From: an uncultured Rhizobium sp.
Lineage (GTDB): Bacteria > Pseudomonadota > Alphaproteobacteria > Rhizobiales > Rhizobiaceae
Direction: 5' to 3'
Length of the DNA stretch: 64,000 nt
Assembly (NCBI GenBank): GCA_945952415.1
Contig: CAMFIF010000008.1
Location: 110,292 to 174,291, forward strand
Positions 43,530-52,831 of this stretch are shown here, piece by piece. Every line of letters begins with the position of its first letter. Position 1 is the stretch's first letter. The position numbers and the translations under genes are program-made. Under the pieces are notes generated by a model. That model saw only the letters and a list, made by a program, of their open reading frames with translations. It ran no database searches and was not told the origin of the DNA.

Positions 43530-45146
43530 TCAGCCTTTCGCGCGGCACGCCTGAAGAAGATCGAGTTCCGGCTGGTAGACCGTGGTTTCGATGTTCATCA
43601 TCCCGAGCGCCGTGTGGAACCAGTTGTCATGGGAATAGGGTTTTGAGGCCTCTTTCGCAAGGCAGGCCATGTCGAGACCGGCCATTTGCCGGTAGGACGG
43701 CGAGAACCAGCTGATCATCGGCACATGGGTCTGCTCCTTCGGCGCGAAGGCATAGGGCGCGCCATGCAGGAAGATGCCGTTTTCGCCCAGCGATTCCCCG
43801 TGGTCGGAGGCGTAGAGGAAGGCACTCGCAAACCGGTCGTCATGCTGTTTCAGCAGCCCGATCACCGAGGCGAGGAAGGCATCCGTCTGGAGGATCGAAT
43901 TGTCATAGGCATTGCGCACCTCTTCCAGGCTGCACTTGGGCAGATCCGGCGTGCGGCAATCCGGCTTGAAGACGCGGTTTTCCTCCGCATAGCGGCGGTA
44001 ATAGGCCGGTCCATGGCTGCCGATCTGGTGCAGCACGATCACCGTATCCCTGGTAATGCCCGAAAGCGTTTCCTCGAGCTTCTTCAGGAAGATCTCGTCG
44101 CGGCACTCGCCATCGGGGCAGATCACGGGGTCCTTGCTGTCCATAAGCGGCACATAGGTGCCCCGGTCGGCAATGCCCTTGCTGCCCGTATTGTTATCCC
44201 ACCAAAGGGCATCCACGCCCGCATGGCGGAAGACATCCAGAAGGTTCTCGGTGGATTTGGCCTTGGTCTCGGAATAGTCGCTGGTCGGGTAGACCGAGAA
44301 CATGCAGGGCAGAGAAGTCGCCGTATCCGTGCCGCAGCTCGTCAAATCGGGATAGTTGATGATGTCGAGGCCCTTGAGCTTCGGGTTGGTCTCCCGCTCA
44401 TAGCCGTTCAGCGAGAAATTCACGCCCCGCGCCGTTTCGCCGGCCACCAGAATGGTGACTACAGGCCGGGTCTCCGCCGAAAGCATCGGGCCGCGCTTCG
44501 CATCGGTGCCCAGCGGCTGCACCACCACATTGGCGGTCGTCAGCTGCGTATGGGCGTAATTATAGGCGGCGGAAAGCGGCGCGACCGGATTGAGCGTCTG
44601 CATCATCAGGTTGTTGCCGCGAATGGTAACGATGTAAGCCCCGAGCTGGAAATAGACCATGATGCCCGTGGCGATAAGCATGGGCACGATCAGCTTGGCA
44701 TTGTTGCGCAGTTTCAGCCCGAAGGTCTCGTGGCGAAGGCGCACCCAGAGCAGCAGCAGCGAAGGCAGGATGGCATAGAGCGCCAGATGGGTGAGGAACC
44801 GGGCGCTGATCAGCGCCCCCGCCTCCCGCTGGTTTGTGGTCATGGCGCTGTCGATCATCTGCTCGTTGATGATCGTGCCGAACGTATCGGTGAAATAGGA
44901 AGCCGCGCCCGCCGTCAGGAGGCAGAGAATGGCCAGCGGCTTGAACACATATTTCGCCGAAATCGCCACGAAGAAGGTGAGGAGAAGCAGGGAAACAGAC
45001 AGGCCAAAGGTGATGGATGCCGCATTCCACCCGCCGAACCCGTCCCGCATCATCGGCCAGAACGTGTCGTTGCAGGTTGCGAGTATGAAGAGCCCGGTGA
45101 GCAACGCGGCGGTTCTGCTGCCAATTTCCGGTCTTGCCCAACGCAT
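43530..45146 (-). CDS. Phosphoethanolamine transferase (EptA-like)
   Basis: A 538-residue membrane enzyme: about five N-terminal hydrophobic segments (to about 175), then a periplasmic sulfatase-like domain. The catalytic metal-site motifs are VAGETARGVNFSLNGY (with the nucleophile Thr expected in SCGTDTATSLPCMFS), LHQIGSHGPAYY and ASDHGESLGENG. It transfers phosphoethanolamine from phosphatidylethanolamine to lipid A or another surface glycan, changing charge and cationic peptide resistance. The acceptor in this organism is not known. It is followed directly by dgkA. Confidence 0.92.
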   Translation of the reverse strand: MRWARPEIGSRTAALLTGLFILATCNDTFWPMMRDGFGGWNAASITFGLSVSLLLLTFFVAISAKYVFKPLAILCLLTAGAASYFTDTFGTIINEQMIDSAMTTNQREAGALISARFLTHLALYAILPSLLLLWVRLRHETFGLKLRNNAKLIVPMLIATGIMVYFQLGAYIVTIRGNNLMMQTLNPVAPLSAAYNYAHTQLTTANVVVQPLGTDAKRGPMLSAETRPVVTILVAGETARGVNFSLNGYERETNPKLKGLDIINYPDLTSCGTDTATSLPCMFSVYPTSDYSETKAKSTENLLDVFRHAGVDALWWDNNTGSKGIADRGTYVPLMDSKDPVICPDGECRDEIFLKKLEETLSGITRDTVIVLHQIGSHGPAYYRRYAEENRVFKPDCRTPDLPKCSLEEVRNAYDNSILQTDAFLASVIGLLKQHDDRFASAFLYASDHGESLGENGIFLHGAPYAFAPKEQTHVPMISWFSPSYRQMAGLDMACLAKEASKPYSHDNWFHTALGMMNIETTVYQPELDLLQACRAKG

Positions 45147-45348
45147 GGAGAGGCCCTTTCCTTCCTGATGTCACACGAAAACACCGGGCGGGTGGCGATC
45201 CCGGCCCGGTTTCGATCCGTCCTTAGCAAAGGCAATGCGGCCTATGTAAGGCGGCTCGCCTCGCCGGAGCACCGTCGCGCACCGGTTTTTGCAGAAAGGC
45301 GAAGGCGCGGGGGCGCGGCAAAAAGGGCCGCATCCCGCGCCGCATGCC

Positions 45349-46365
45349 TTAATCCTTGGTGGAAACGCCGGCGCTGGAGAAGGTCGCCATGCCCGAATGG
45401 CAGGCAGCGGCAGCCTTGACGATGCCCGCGGCCATGGCCGCGCCCGTGCCCTCGCCCAGCTTCATGCCGAGCGCCAGAAGCGGCGTCTTGCCCAGCCGCT
45501 CGATGGCCTTCAGGTGGCCTGGCTCGCCGGAAACATGGGCGATCAGGCAGTGATCGAGCGCCGAAGGATTGGCCGCCTTCAGGATCGAGGCCGCCGCCGT
45601 CGCCACATAGCCGTCGATCAGCACCGGGATCTTCTGCATGCGTGCAGCCAGGATCGCCCCTGCCATGGCGGCAATTTCACGACCGCCGACCCGGCGCATC
45701 ACTTCCAGCGGATCGTGCAGATGGTCCTTGTGGAAGGCAACGGCCGTTTCCACCGCCTTCAGCTTGCGCTCCATGAATTCGCCCTGCGAGCCGGTGCCCG
45801 GGCCAACCCAGTCTTCCGCCGTGCCGCCGTAAAGCGCCAGATTGATCGCCGCCGCAATCGTGGTGTTGCCGATCCCCATTTCGCCGATGCAGAGCAGATC
45901 CGTTCCGCCCGCAATCGCCTCCATGCCGAAGGCCATGGTGGCGGCGCAATCGCGCTCGGAAAGCGCCGGCTCCATGGTGATGTCGCCCGTGGGAATGTCG
46001 AGCGCGAGATCGAAGACCTTGAGACCAAGATCATAGGTCATGCAGATCTGGTTGATCGCCGCCCCGCCGGCGGAAAAATTCGCCACCATCTGCTTGGTGA
46101 TGTCGGAGGGCCACGGGGTCACGCCCTGGCGCGTCACGCCGTGATTGCCGGCAAAGATCGCCACCAGCGGGCGCGTCACCGCCGGGGCGCGGCCGGTCCA
46201 GGCGGCCAGCCAGAAGGCGATTTCCTCCAGCCGCCCCAGCGCGCCCGGAGGCTTGGTCAGCTGGGCATCCCGGTCGCGGGCAGCCGCCAGCGCCACCGGG
46301 TTCGGCCCCGGCAGGTCCTTCAGCAGGGCGCGGAAATCGTCAAAGGGCAGACCGGAGAGGCTCAT
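45349..46365 (-). CDS. cobT: Nicotinate-nucleotide-dimethylbenzimidazole phosphoribosyltransferase
   Basis: A 338-residue enzyme that activates dimethylbenzimidazole to alpha-ribazole phosphate (named cobU in older rhizobial and Pseudomonas usage). The motifs are [62 protein letters not shown] and the C-terminal [11 protein letters not shown] with the catalytic Glu. The ATG at 46365 follows AAGGAAGC. It is divergent from cobS. Its substrate is supplied by BluB at 1.4-2.1 kb. Confidence 0.96.
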   Translation of the reverse strand: MSLSGLPFDDFRALLKDLPGPNPVALAAARDRDAQLTKPPGALGRLEEIAFWLAAWTGRAPAVTRPLVAIFAGNHGVTRQGVTPWPSDITKQMVANFSAGGAAINQICMTYDLGLKVFDLALDIPTGDITMEPALSERDCAATMAFGMEAIAGGTDLLCIGEMGIGNTTIAAAINLALYGGTAEDWVGPGTGSQGEFMERKLKAVETAVAFHKDHLHDPLEVMRRVGGREIAAMAGAILAARMQKIPVLIDGYVATAAASILKAANPSALDHCLIAHVSGEPGHLKAIERLGKTPLLALGMKLGEGTGAAMAAGIVKAAAACHSGMATFSSAGVSTKD

Positions 46366-46497
46366 CGAAGCAGCTTCCTTGTAATTTTCTCGGGAATGAG
46401 GTTTCTGGCATCGTCTCTTAATCAGGCGCGCCGCTTCGAACAACCGCAAAAGCGGCTTTTGCTGTCGCAGGATCCCGCCATCCGAAGGAAGAATGCC

Positions 46498-47277
46498 GTG
46501 CCTTTCGCCGATTTCATCTTGAGCGTCGCCCGCTCCACCGGCTTTCTCACCCGCCTGCCGGTGCCGGGCTCCTTTTTCAAAGGCGATGACGGGCGCATGG
46601 AGCGCACGCCGGAAGGCTTCGCCGTGGCCGGCCTCATCGCCGCTGCCTTGCCCGCGCTTGTGCTGCTTCTCGCCGGCCATTCCCATGCGCCGCTGCTGGC
46701 CGCGGCCATTGCGGTCGCCCTTCAGGTGCTTCTGACGGGCGGCCTGCATGAAGACGGCCTTTCCGACACCGCAGACGGGCTCGGCGGCGGGCGGGACCGG
46801 GAGCGCGCCCTCGCCATCATGAAGGACAGCCGGATCGGCACCTATGGCGCCCTCGCGCTCGGCCTGTCGCTGATCCTGCGCATCACCGCGCTTTCGGCTC
46901 TCGTTTCCGAAGCCTCGCCTGCCGCGGCGGCGCTGGCGCTTCTCGGTTCGGCAGCCCTCAGCCGGGCCGCCATGGTCTGGCACTGGCGGCACCTGCCCCC
47001 GGCCAAGGCCGATGGCGTGGCGGCGGCAGTCGGCGTGCCCTCGGGCGGGGCGCTCCGCGTGGCTGTCGGCACGGGGCTCCTCGCCTTCCTGCTCCTCACC
47101 CTCCCCGTCCTGTCGTTCCCGGCGGTGGCCGTGACGGTCCTTGCGGGGCTTGCGGCCACCTTTCTCTTTACGCTTCATGTCGGCCAAAGACTCTCCGGCC
47201 ATACGGGCGATACGATTGGTGCAACGCAGCAGATTTCTGATATGGTGCTGCTCGCAAGCCTTGCGCTTCTCGCCTGA
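46498..47277 (+). CDS. cobS: Adenosylcobinamide-GDP ribazoletransferase
   Basis: A 259-residue membrane enzyme that joins alpha-ribazole to adenosylcobinamide-GDP, the last step of cobalamin synthesis (cobV in older rhizobial usage). The signature is [18 protein letters not shown], followed by [19 protein letters not shown], with several membrane helices. The start is GTG 46498, supported by AAGGAAG. It diverges from cobT. No cobalamin riboswitch is visible in the shared 132-base gap. Confidence 0.95.
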   Translation: MPFADFILSVARSTGFLTRLPVPGSFFKGDDGRMERTPEGFAVAGLIAAALPALVLLLAGHSHAPLLAAAIAVALQVLLTGGLHEDGLSDTADGLGGGRDRERALAIMKDSRIGTYGALALGLSLILRITALSALVSEASPAAAALALLGSAALSRAAMVWHWRHLPPAKADGVAAAVGVPSGGALRVAVGTGLLAFLLLTLPVLSFPAVAVTVLAGLAATFLFTLHVGQRLSGHTGDTIGATQQISDMVLLASLALLA

Positions 47278-47322
47278 ACCCCATTAGGAGGGTCGCGCTG
47301 AACGGCTTTGAGGTTTTCTCTG

Positions 47323-47544
47323 ATGGAATCGCCCTGCATCCTCGTCTGCTCGATCGACATGAAGACCGGCTATTGCTTCGGCTGCGGCAGGACCCGTGAC
47401 GAAATCGGCGCCTGGACCACCTATAGCGACCAGGAACGCCGTGACATCATGGCGGGCCTGCCGGCGCGCCTCGAAACCGTGGAGCGCAAGCCGCGCCGGG
47501 AAACCCGCCGCCAGCGCATGGCGCGGGAAAACGGCAGCGCATGA
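47323..47544 (+). CDS. DUF1289-family small cysteine protein
   Basis: A 73-residue protein with the DUF1289 pattern SPCILVCSIDMKTGYCFGCGRTRDEI, four cysteines of likely zinc- or iron-binding use, then a basic tail. GAGG lies nine bases before the ATG at 47323. Its stop overlaps the retropepsin-like gene start by four bases, and both follow cobS closely, so the three are probably one transcript. Confidence 0.9.
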   Translation: MESPCILVCSIDMKTGYCFGCGRTRDEIGAWTTYSDQERRDIMAGLPARLETVERKPRRETRRQRMARENGSA

Positions 47545-48242
47545 AACGCACCGGGCTCGCCCTTGCGCTCCTGATGGTCGGCCTCGGGGTGCTGCTTCTG
47601 AAAAGCCCCGGCACGCGCCTCATGGGCCTCACCGAGGACCAGCTCGGGCAGCTCGCCTATTTCCTGCCGCTGGTCACTCTCTTTTCCGCCGGCATTCTCG
47701 CAAGCCGCCGCAGCTGGGGCCAGTCTGCCCGCCATCTTCTGATCTGGCTCGGCATCATGCTCGCCCTTGCCGGCCTGTCGCTCTATCGCGAGGATATGAA
47801 GCGCTTTGCCGCCCGCCTCGCCGCAGGCCTCATGCCTGGCCGCGCCATCACCATCACCGCCGAGGACGGCCGGCGCGAAGTGCTTCTGTCCCGCGACATG
47901 TCCGGCCATTTCACCCCGATGGTTGAGGTGAACGCGCAGGATATCCCAATGCTGGTCGATACGGGCGCCAGCACCGTCGTCCTCACCTACGAGGATGCCG
48001 TCACGGTCGGCATCATTCCGGAAAACCTCGTCTATTCCACCCGCATCCTCACCGCCAATGGCGAGGCGGTCGCCGCCCCCATCGCGCTTACGACCGTGGC
48101 CATCGGCCCGATCCGCCGGGAAAACATCCCCGCCCTCGTCACCCGCCGTGGCGCCCTCGACCAGAGCCTGCTCGGCATGAGCTTCCTCACCAGCCTCTCC
48201 TCCTTCCACATGCAGACCGACGAACTGCGGCTGAAGGATTAG
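47541..48242 (+). CDS. TIGR02281-type clan AA aspartic protease (retropepsin-like)
   Basis: A 233-residue membrane protein. Hydrophobic segments (about 1-20, 40-60 and 64-85) anchor a single-lobed retropepsin domain: HFTPMVEVNAQDIPMLVDTG contains the catalytic Asp-Thr-Gly, followed by ASTVVLTYEDA, and LLGMSFL is the conserved hydrophobic end motif. Such single-domain proteases act as homodimers; the substrate is unknown. It is translationally coupled to the DUF1289 gene. Confidence 0.9.
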   Translation: MKRTGLALALLMVGLGVLLLKSPGTRLMGLTEDQLGQLAYFLPLVTLFSAGILASRRSWGQSARHLLIWLGIMLALAGLSLYREDMKRFAARLAAGLMPGRAITITAEDGRREVLLSRDMSGHFTPMVEVNAQDIPMLVDTGASTVVLTYEDAVTVGIIPENLVYSTRILTANGEAVAAPIALTTVAIGPIRRENIPALVTRRGALDQSLLGMSFLTSLSSFHMQTDELRLKD

Positions 48243-48303
48243 GCCGGCCTAATTCTTGCCAATGCCGCAAAGCTAGGGCATGCTAGACCCAAAGGAGTTC
48301 CCC

Positions 48304-48612
48304 ATGGCGCGCGCGACTTCAAGGCCTGGCACCTATAATGACGACCTGCTCGATGACGGCGTGATCGTGCCGAAGGGAGAGACGTCGGCGGAACAGCCTG
48401 TACAGGACGAATCCTATATGTTAGAAACATATGAAGTTCGACTGGAAAGGCTGCGCGCGGAAATTCAGCTGGGGATCGACGATTACAAGGCGGGCCGTGG
48501 CAAAGTCTATGAAAGTGCCGCTGAGCTTTACGCAGACATCATGAGCATGGCTGAGGATGACGAGGAAGACGCGCAGGAAATTGCTGGAGGTAATGCCGCG
48601 CGCCCGTCGTGA
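48304..48612 (+). CDS. Antitoxin-like protein of a ParE-type pair
   Basis: A 102-residue protein: a variable N-terminus, then an Arg/Glu-rich helix (TYEVRLERLRAEIQLGIDDY) and KAGRGKVYESAAELYADIM, the C-terminal toxin-wrapping pattern of ParD/CopG-type antitoxins. It has AAGGAG before the ATG at 48304. It overlaps the toxin gene by 20 bases. Confidence 0.75.
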   Translation: MARATSRPGTYNDDLLDDGVIVPKGETSAEQPVQDESYMLETYEVRLERLRAEIQLGIDDYKAGRGKVYESAAELYADIMSMAEDDEEDAQEIAGGNAARPS

Positions 48613-48874
48613 CCTTGCAAACCTGTCGAACCCCGTCGCAAAGACGAGCCCTTCCGGTGCTGACGCCCTCGTCGAACAGATTACCCGGAAGATGAAATGG
48701 ATCGCGGAGGTTGATTTCACCGGCGTTCCGCGGGAGGAACTCGGGCCTGGCATCCGCGCCGTTCCGATCCGCAATCGATGCATCTATTTCCTGAACGAAC
48801 CCGATCGGATCGTTATCCTGCGCATCCTGCACGGTGCCCAGGATGTCGCTGCGCAGCCGTTCGATACGGAGTGA
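48593..48874 (+). CDS. ParE/RelE-family toxin
   Basis: A 93-residue basic protein of the ParE fold: MPRARRDLANLSNPVAKTSP, an early helical pair, and the C-terminal beta motif RNRCIYFLNEPDRIVILRIL-HGAQD. ParE toxins inhibit gyrase, RelE toxins cleave mRNA; sequence favours the ParE side. The ATG at 48593 follows GGAGG by only two bases. Three bases separate its stop from the converging ABC permease gene. Confidence 0.82.
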   Translation: MPRARRDLANLSNPVAKTSPSGADALVEQITRKMKWIAEVDFTGVPREELGPGIRAVPIRNRCIYFLNEPDRIVILRILHGAQDVAAQPFDTE

Positions 48875-48877
48875 GCG

Positions 48878-49639
48878 TCAGCTCTTCAGCCGGTAGCCCG
48901 TGCGGAACATCCATTTCACCAGCCCCAGGCAGGCGAGCAGGAAGACGACGATGATCACAAGGCTGATCCAGGGATTGACGTCGGAAATCCCGTAGAAGCT
49001 CCAGCGGAAGCCGCTCACCAGATAGAGCACCGGGTTGAAGTGGCTCACCGTCTGCCACAGCGGCGGCAGCATGTTGATGGAATAGAAGCAGCCACCGAGG
49101 AAGGTCAGCGGCGGAATGACGAGGCTCGGAATGAGGCTCAGCTGCTCGAAATTCGTCGCCCAGATGCCAATGATGAAGCCAAGCAGGCTGAAGGTCACCG
49201 CCGTCAGCACGAAGAAGGTCACCATCATCAGCGGATGCTCGATCCTGACATCGACGAAGGCATGGGCGGTGAGAAGAATGATCACCCCCACCAGCAGCCC
49301 CTTGCTCGCCGCCGCCCCCACATAGCCGAAGAGGATCTCCGGCATGGAAACCGGCGAGGACAGGAGCTCGTAGATGGTGCCGGTGAATTTCGGAAAATAG
49401 ATGCCGAAGGAGCCGTTCGAGATGCAGAGCGTCAGCAGCGACAGCATGATCAGCCCCGGCGTGATGAAGGAGCCGTAGGAAACGCCCTCGATATTCTGGA
49501 TGCGCGAGCCGATCGCCGAACCGAAGACGATGAAATAGAGTGAGGTGGAAAGCACCGGCGAGACGACGCTTTGCAAAAGCGTGCGCCGGGTGCGGGCCAT
49601 CTCGAAGACATAGATGGATTTCATCGCCTGCCAGTTCAT
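48878..49639 (-). CDS. ABC-2 type transporter permease
   Basis: A 253-residue membrane protein with six hydrophobic segments. [25 protein letters not shown] is the conserved C-terminal ABC-2 signature, and [23 protein letters not shown] lies in the coupling region. The pair resembles the YadGH/DrrAB exporters, which move lipids, polysaccharides or drugs outward; the substrate is open. The start overlaps the ATPase gene stop by four bases. Confidence 0.92.
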   Translation of the reverse strand: MNWQAMKSIYVFEMARTRRTLLQSVVSPVLSTSLYFIVFGSAIGSRIQNIEGVSYGSFITPGLIMLSLLTLCISNGSFGIYFPKFTGTIYELLSSPVSMPEILFGYVGAAASKGLLVGVIILLTAHAFVDVRIEHPLMMVTFFVLTAVTFSLLGFIIGIWATNFEQLSLIPSLVIPPLTFLGGCFYSINMLPPLWQTVSHFNPVLYLVSGFRWSFYGISDVNPWISLVIIVVFLLACLGLVKWMFRTGYRLKS

Positions 49640-50565
49640 GCCTTTTCTCCGATCAGCGAAACGAAAATGTCCTCGAGCGAATTCTGCCGGGTGGAAAGAT
49701 CCCGAAACGCAATACCCGCACCGCTGAGCGCCTGGAGGAGCGGGGCGATCCGGTCCGTCTGGTCATGGCCGTCATAGTCGTAGACGAGAGCGGTCCCCTC
49801 CTTTTCGAGCCGGAGATTGAAGGCGGCAAGCGCCGGCGGCACGGTCGCTATCGGCGCCGCAAGCTCGAGAATGAGCTGCTTGGAGCCGAGCTTCTTCATC
49901 AGCGTCACCTTGTCCTCGACAAGCAGCAGCCGCCCGCCATCGATCACCCCCACCCGGTCGGCGATCTCCTCCGCCTCCTCGATGTAATGGGTGGTGAGGA
50001 TGATGGTCACGCCGCTCTCGCGCAACCGGTTCACCACCTGCCACATGTCCTTGCGGAGATTCACGTCCACGCCCGCGGTCGGCTCGTCGAGGAAGAGGAC
50101 GCGGGGCTCGTGGGAGAGCGCCTTGGCGATCAGCACGCGACGCTTCATGCCGCCGGAAAGCTGCCGCAGCATGAAATCCTTCTTGTCCCACAGCGAAAGC
50201 GCCCGCAGCACCTTTTCGATATGGGCCGGGTTGGGTGCCTTGCCATGCAGACCGCGGGAGAAGCTCACCGTGTTCCACACGGTCTCAAACTGGTCCGTCG
50301 TCAGCTCCTGCGGCACGAGGCCGATCAGCGCGCGCGTTTCGCGAAAATCCCGCACCACATCGTGGCCGCCCGCCAGCACCCGCCCGCCGGAAGGCGTGAC
50401 GATGCCGCAGATGATGGAGATCAGCGTGGTCTTGCCGGCGCCGTTCGGCCCCAGCAGCGCGAGAATTTCACCCTCCGCGATTTCGAGGTTGATGCCCTTC
50501 AGCGCCTGAAAGCCGTTGGCATAGGTTTTGGTGAGATTCTCGACAGAAATGATGGCTTGCGGCAT
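49636..50565 (-). CDS. ABC-2 exporter ATP-binding protein
   Basis: A 309-residue ATPase: Walker [17 protein letters not shown]-loop VPQELT, signature [18 protein letters not shown], Walker [13 protein letters not shown] and the switch His in [11 protein letters not shown]-terminal regulatory extension of about 80 residues follows. It powers the coupled permease. It is the first gene of the two-gene unit. Confidence 0.95.
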   Translation of the reverse strand: MPQAIISVENLTKTYANGFQALKGINLEIAEGEILALLGPNGAGKTTLISIICGIVTPSGGRVLAGGHDVVRDFRETRALIGLVPQELTTDQFETVWNTVSFSRGLHGKAPNPAHIEKVLRALSLWDKKDFMLRQLSGGMKRRVLIAKALSHEPRVLFLDEPTAGVDVNLRKDMWQVVNRLRESGVTIILTTHYIEEAEEIADRVGVIDGGRLLLVEDKVTLMKKLGSKQLILELAAPIATVPPALAAFNLRLEKEGTALVYDYDGHDQTDRIAPLLQALSGAGIAFRDLSTRQNSLEDIFVSLIGEKA

Positions 50566-50678
50566 GGCCCGTCCGGTGTCCGGTGATTGGAAGGAGAATC
50601 GCTGAGGGATCCGCCTGACTATAGCGTCAATTCACCGCAGGGCGAGGTCCCTGATATCGGGCATTGAAATACCGTCGG

Positions 50679-52025
50679 TCAATCACAATGCCGATAGCCG
50701 GATTTGCGTGCTCGAAGGTCGAAGTGGAAGTGATCCTTGTGGTGCGGATCGCTGCCGGGGCCGAGAACCGTGTGGAAATATTTGCAGCTTTCGGAGCGCA
50801 CCGCATTGAGCAGCCCCTTTTCCCGGAAGGAGAAGAAGCCCGGCTTGCGCACGTCGATCTCGTTGCCGTTGTTGAGGATGAACTTGCCCACATCGATGGC
50901 ATTGCCCCGGGCATGTTCGGACCAGGGATTGCGCGCCGAGGAATTCATCCGCCGGCAGGAATAGCCGCCGAGCGGAATGATGGTCTTCACGCCCGACCAG
51001 TAGCGATAGCGGGCGGAGGGATTGAGTTCGTTCTTCACCCACTGGGCAAAGGCATAGGTCACCTGGCAGTTCAGGCTGATGGCCGGCTTCATCTGGATGT
51101 TGCTGGCAAAGCCATAGACCTTGATCGGATAGGCAATGCCGCAGGCAGGACCGTTGGAAATGGCCGGCACGTCCTGGAACTTGACGCCAAGCTTCACCAG
51201 CGCCTGGCGGCAGGCAATTTCCTGCCGAGGCATGGCCGCAGGACGCGGCGGCAGCACGGGATTGACCGTCGGGTCCGCCGCCCGCGGCAGCATCGCCACT
51301 TGCTGGCCGACGGGATAGGACTGGCGCGGCGCGGCAGGCGCGGTCTGCGGATAGTCGGCATCGCCCGAAAGCAGCGGATCGACAGGCGCCGGCTGCGCGG
51401 GCGCGGAGGGATAGGCCACGGGATTGTCGGTGCCGATGCCGCCCACGACCGGTTCGGTCGTCACACCCTCGGCAATCTGGTTTGCCTCTTCCTGGGCAAG
51501 GCTCGTGCCGCCGCCGGCAGCCCCGAGACCGAGCCCTTCATCCATGCTGACGCCCTGCCCGGTCGGATCGGGCGCGCCGAGCGAGGCCATCTGCTGGCCC
51601 TGCACCGGCTGGGCTGCGGCAAGCGGCTGGCCGCTCGGCGAAACGGTAAGCTGCCCCAGCACCTTCGGCGGCGCGCCGAGCGTCACCCCGCCGGAAGGCG
51701 TGGTGCCGTTGAGTGCCAGCGCCTCGTCGCTGTCGATCATCGGCAGGCGACCGCTGGCTTGCACAGGCTGGGTCATGCCTGCGGCCGGCTGCCCGTAAGG
51801 TGCGGGCTGGCCATAGGCGGGGGATGCACCGTTCGCGGCGGTCTCCGGCAGGCTGTAACTTTGTTCGCTTGCCGCTTCCGGCAGGGGCTGGCGGTGCTTG
51901 TGCGGCGTGATGGCCGCAACCCGCGTGCCGCTGTCGATCTGCAGCCCGTCCGTGGAACAGGCCGTCAACGCAACGGACATGAGGAGCGGCAGCAGGGATC
52001 GCCGCAAGGGGGCAAGATACGCCAT
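50679..52025 (-). CDS. Extensin-like lipoprotein with C-terminal peptidase-like domain
   Basis: About 448 residues. The N-terminus carries a lipoprotein signal with the lipobox LTAC (SVALTACSTDG). A long Pro/Gln/Ala/Gly-rich region (about 45-265) has many PYGQP-like and Thr/Ser units. The C-terminal domain (about 270-448) is the extensin-like family: ACRQALVKLGVKFQDVP, GPACGI, WSEHARGNAIDVGKF and HHKDHFHFDL, where the His and Asp residues recall zinc D-Ala-D-Ala peptidases of the LAS type. Activity is inferred. The ATG at 52025 puts the lipobox in a normal position. Confidence 0.87.
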   Translation of the reverse strand: MAYLAPLRRSLLPLLMSVALTACSTDGLQIDSGTRVAAITPHKHRQPLPEAASEQSYSLPETAANGASPAYGQPAPYGQPAAGMTQPVQASGRLPMIDSDEALALNGTTPSGGVTLGAPPKVLGQLTVSPSGQPLAAAQPVQGQQMASLGAPDPTGQGVSMDEGLGLGAAGGGTSLAQEEANQIAEGVTTEPVVGGIGTDNPVAYPSAPAQPAPVDPLLSGDADYPQTAPAAPRQSYPVGQQVAMLPRAADPTVNPVLPPRPAAMPRQEIACRQALVKLGVKFQDVPAISNGPACGIAYPIKVYGFASNIQMKPAISLNCQVTYAFAQWVKNELNPSARYRYWSGVKTIIPLGGYSCRRMNSSARNPWSEHARGNAIDVGKFILNNGNEIDVRKPGFFSFREKGLLNAVRSESCKYFHTVLGPGSDPHHKDHFHFDLRARKSGYRHCD

Positions 52026-52312
52026 ACGAATGCCACTCCGACCGGCGGAACATCCGCCATTCAAACAGGCTTAGAGTAAACCCGGATGGTTAAGGCAACC
52101 TTTCCAGGCAGAGGCAGCATCCCCCAATCCCCATTGGGAAAGCCTCCGCACGACACAGCGAAACCCTCTCATGGTTAATCTCGGGCCGGGCGATCTATTC
52201 CGCCGGGGCGCGGGGAATTCGCGACCGATTGCCGAACCTCGGCGTGCAAAACCGCCTCTCCCGGCCTGCGCGGCCGCGCCCGATCGGCTATAAGGGAAGG
52301 GACGATTCCCGG

Positions 52313-52717
52313 ATGAGCGAGGTGCATGCGGTGCAGGACAGGACGACACCCCAGGGCGAGCTGACATTGCGGACGCTTGCCATGCCCGGCGATGCCAATG
52401 CGGCGGGGGATATCTTCGGCGGCTGGGTCATGGCGCAGATGGACCTTGCCTGCGGCATCCGGGCGGCGGAACGGGCGCAGGGCCGCGTGGTCACCGCAGC
52501 CGTCAAGGAAATGGCCTTCGCCCTGCCGGTGAAGATCGGCGACACCCTGTGCATCTACACCCATATCGATCGCGTTGGCCGCACCTCGATCACCCTTTCG
52601 GTGGAAGCCTGGGCGCAGCGCTATCTCACCCCCGTCATGGAAAAGGTCACTCATGCCACCTTCGTCATGGTGGCGCTGGATGGCGAGGGAAAACCGACGC
52701 CGGTTCCCGCCGATTAA
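52313..52717 (+). CDS. Acyl-CoA thioesterase (YciA-like hotdog fold)
   Basis: A 134-residue enzyme hydrolysing acyl-CoA. The motif GDANAAGDIFGGWVMAQMD contains the catalytic Asp, and GRVVTAAVKEMAFALPVKIGD fits the single-hotdog YciA type. The ATG at 52313 gives the normal family length; an earlier in-frame ATG at 52229 would add 28 Arg/Pro-rich residues. Confidence 0.9.
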   Translation: MSEVHAVQDRTTPQGELTLRTLAMPGDANAAGDIFGGWVMAQMDLACGIRAAERAQGRVVTAAVKEMAFALPVKIGDTLCIYTHIDRVGRTSITLSVEAWAQRYLTPVMEKVTHATFVMVALDGEGKPTPVPAD

Positions 52718-52831
52718 CCCTCTGTAAAGCGAGGTTAAGGGGTGCAGGGCCGCCATGCCATGCACGGCAAGCTTTTGTTATGAATTTCCTTATATTCTCA
52801 TGGTCTGATAAAACAGCAACCGGACCGTGTG

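Noticed and set aside
46366..46497. Cobalamin riboswitch sought between cobT and cobS
   Set aside because: No B12 box or paired elements were found in the 132-base gap.
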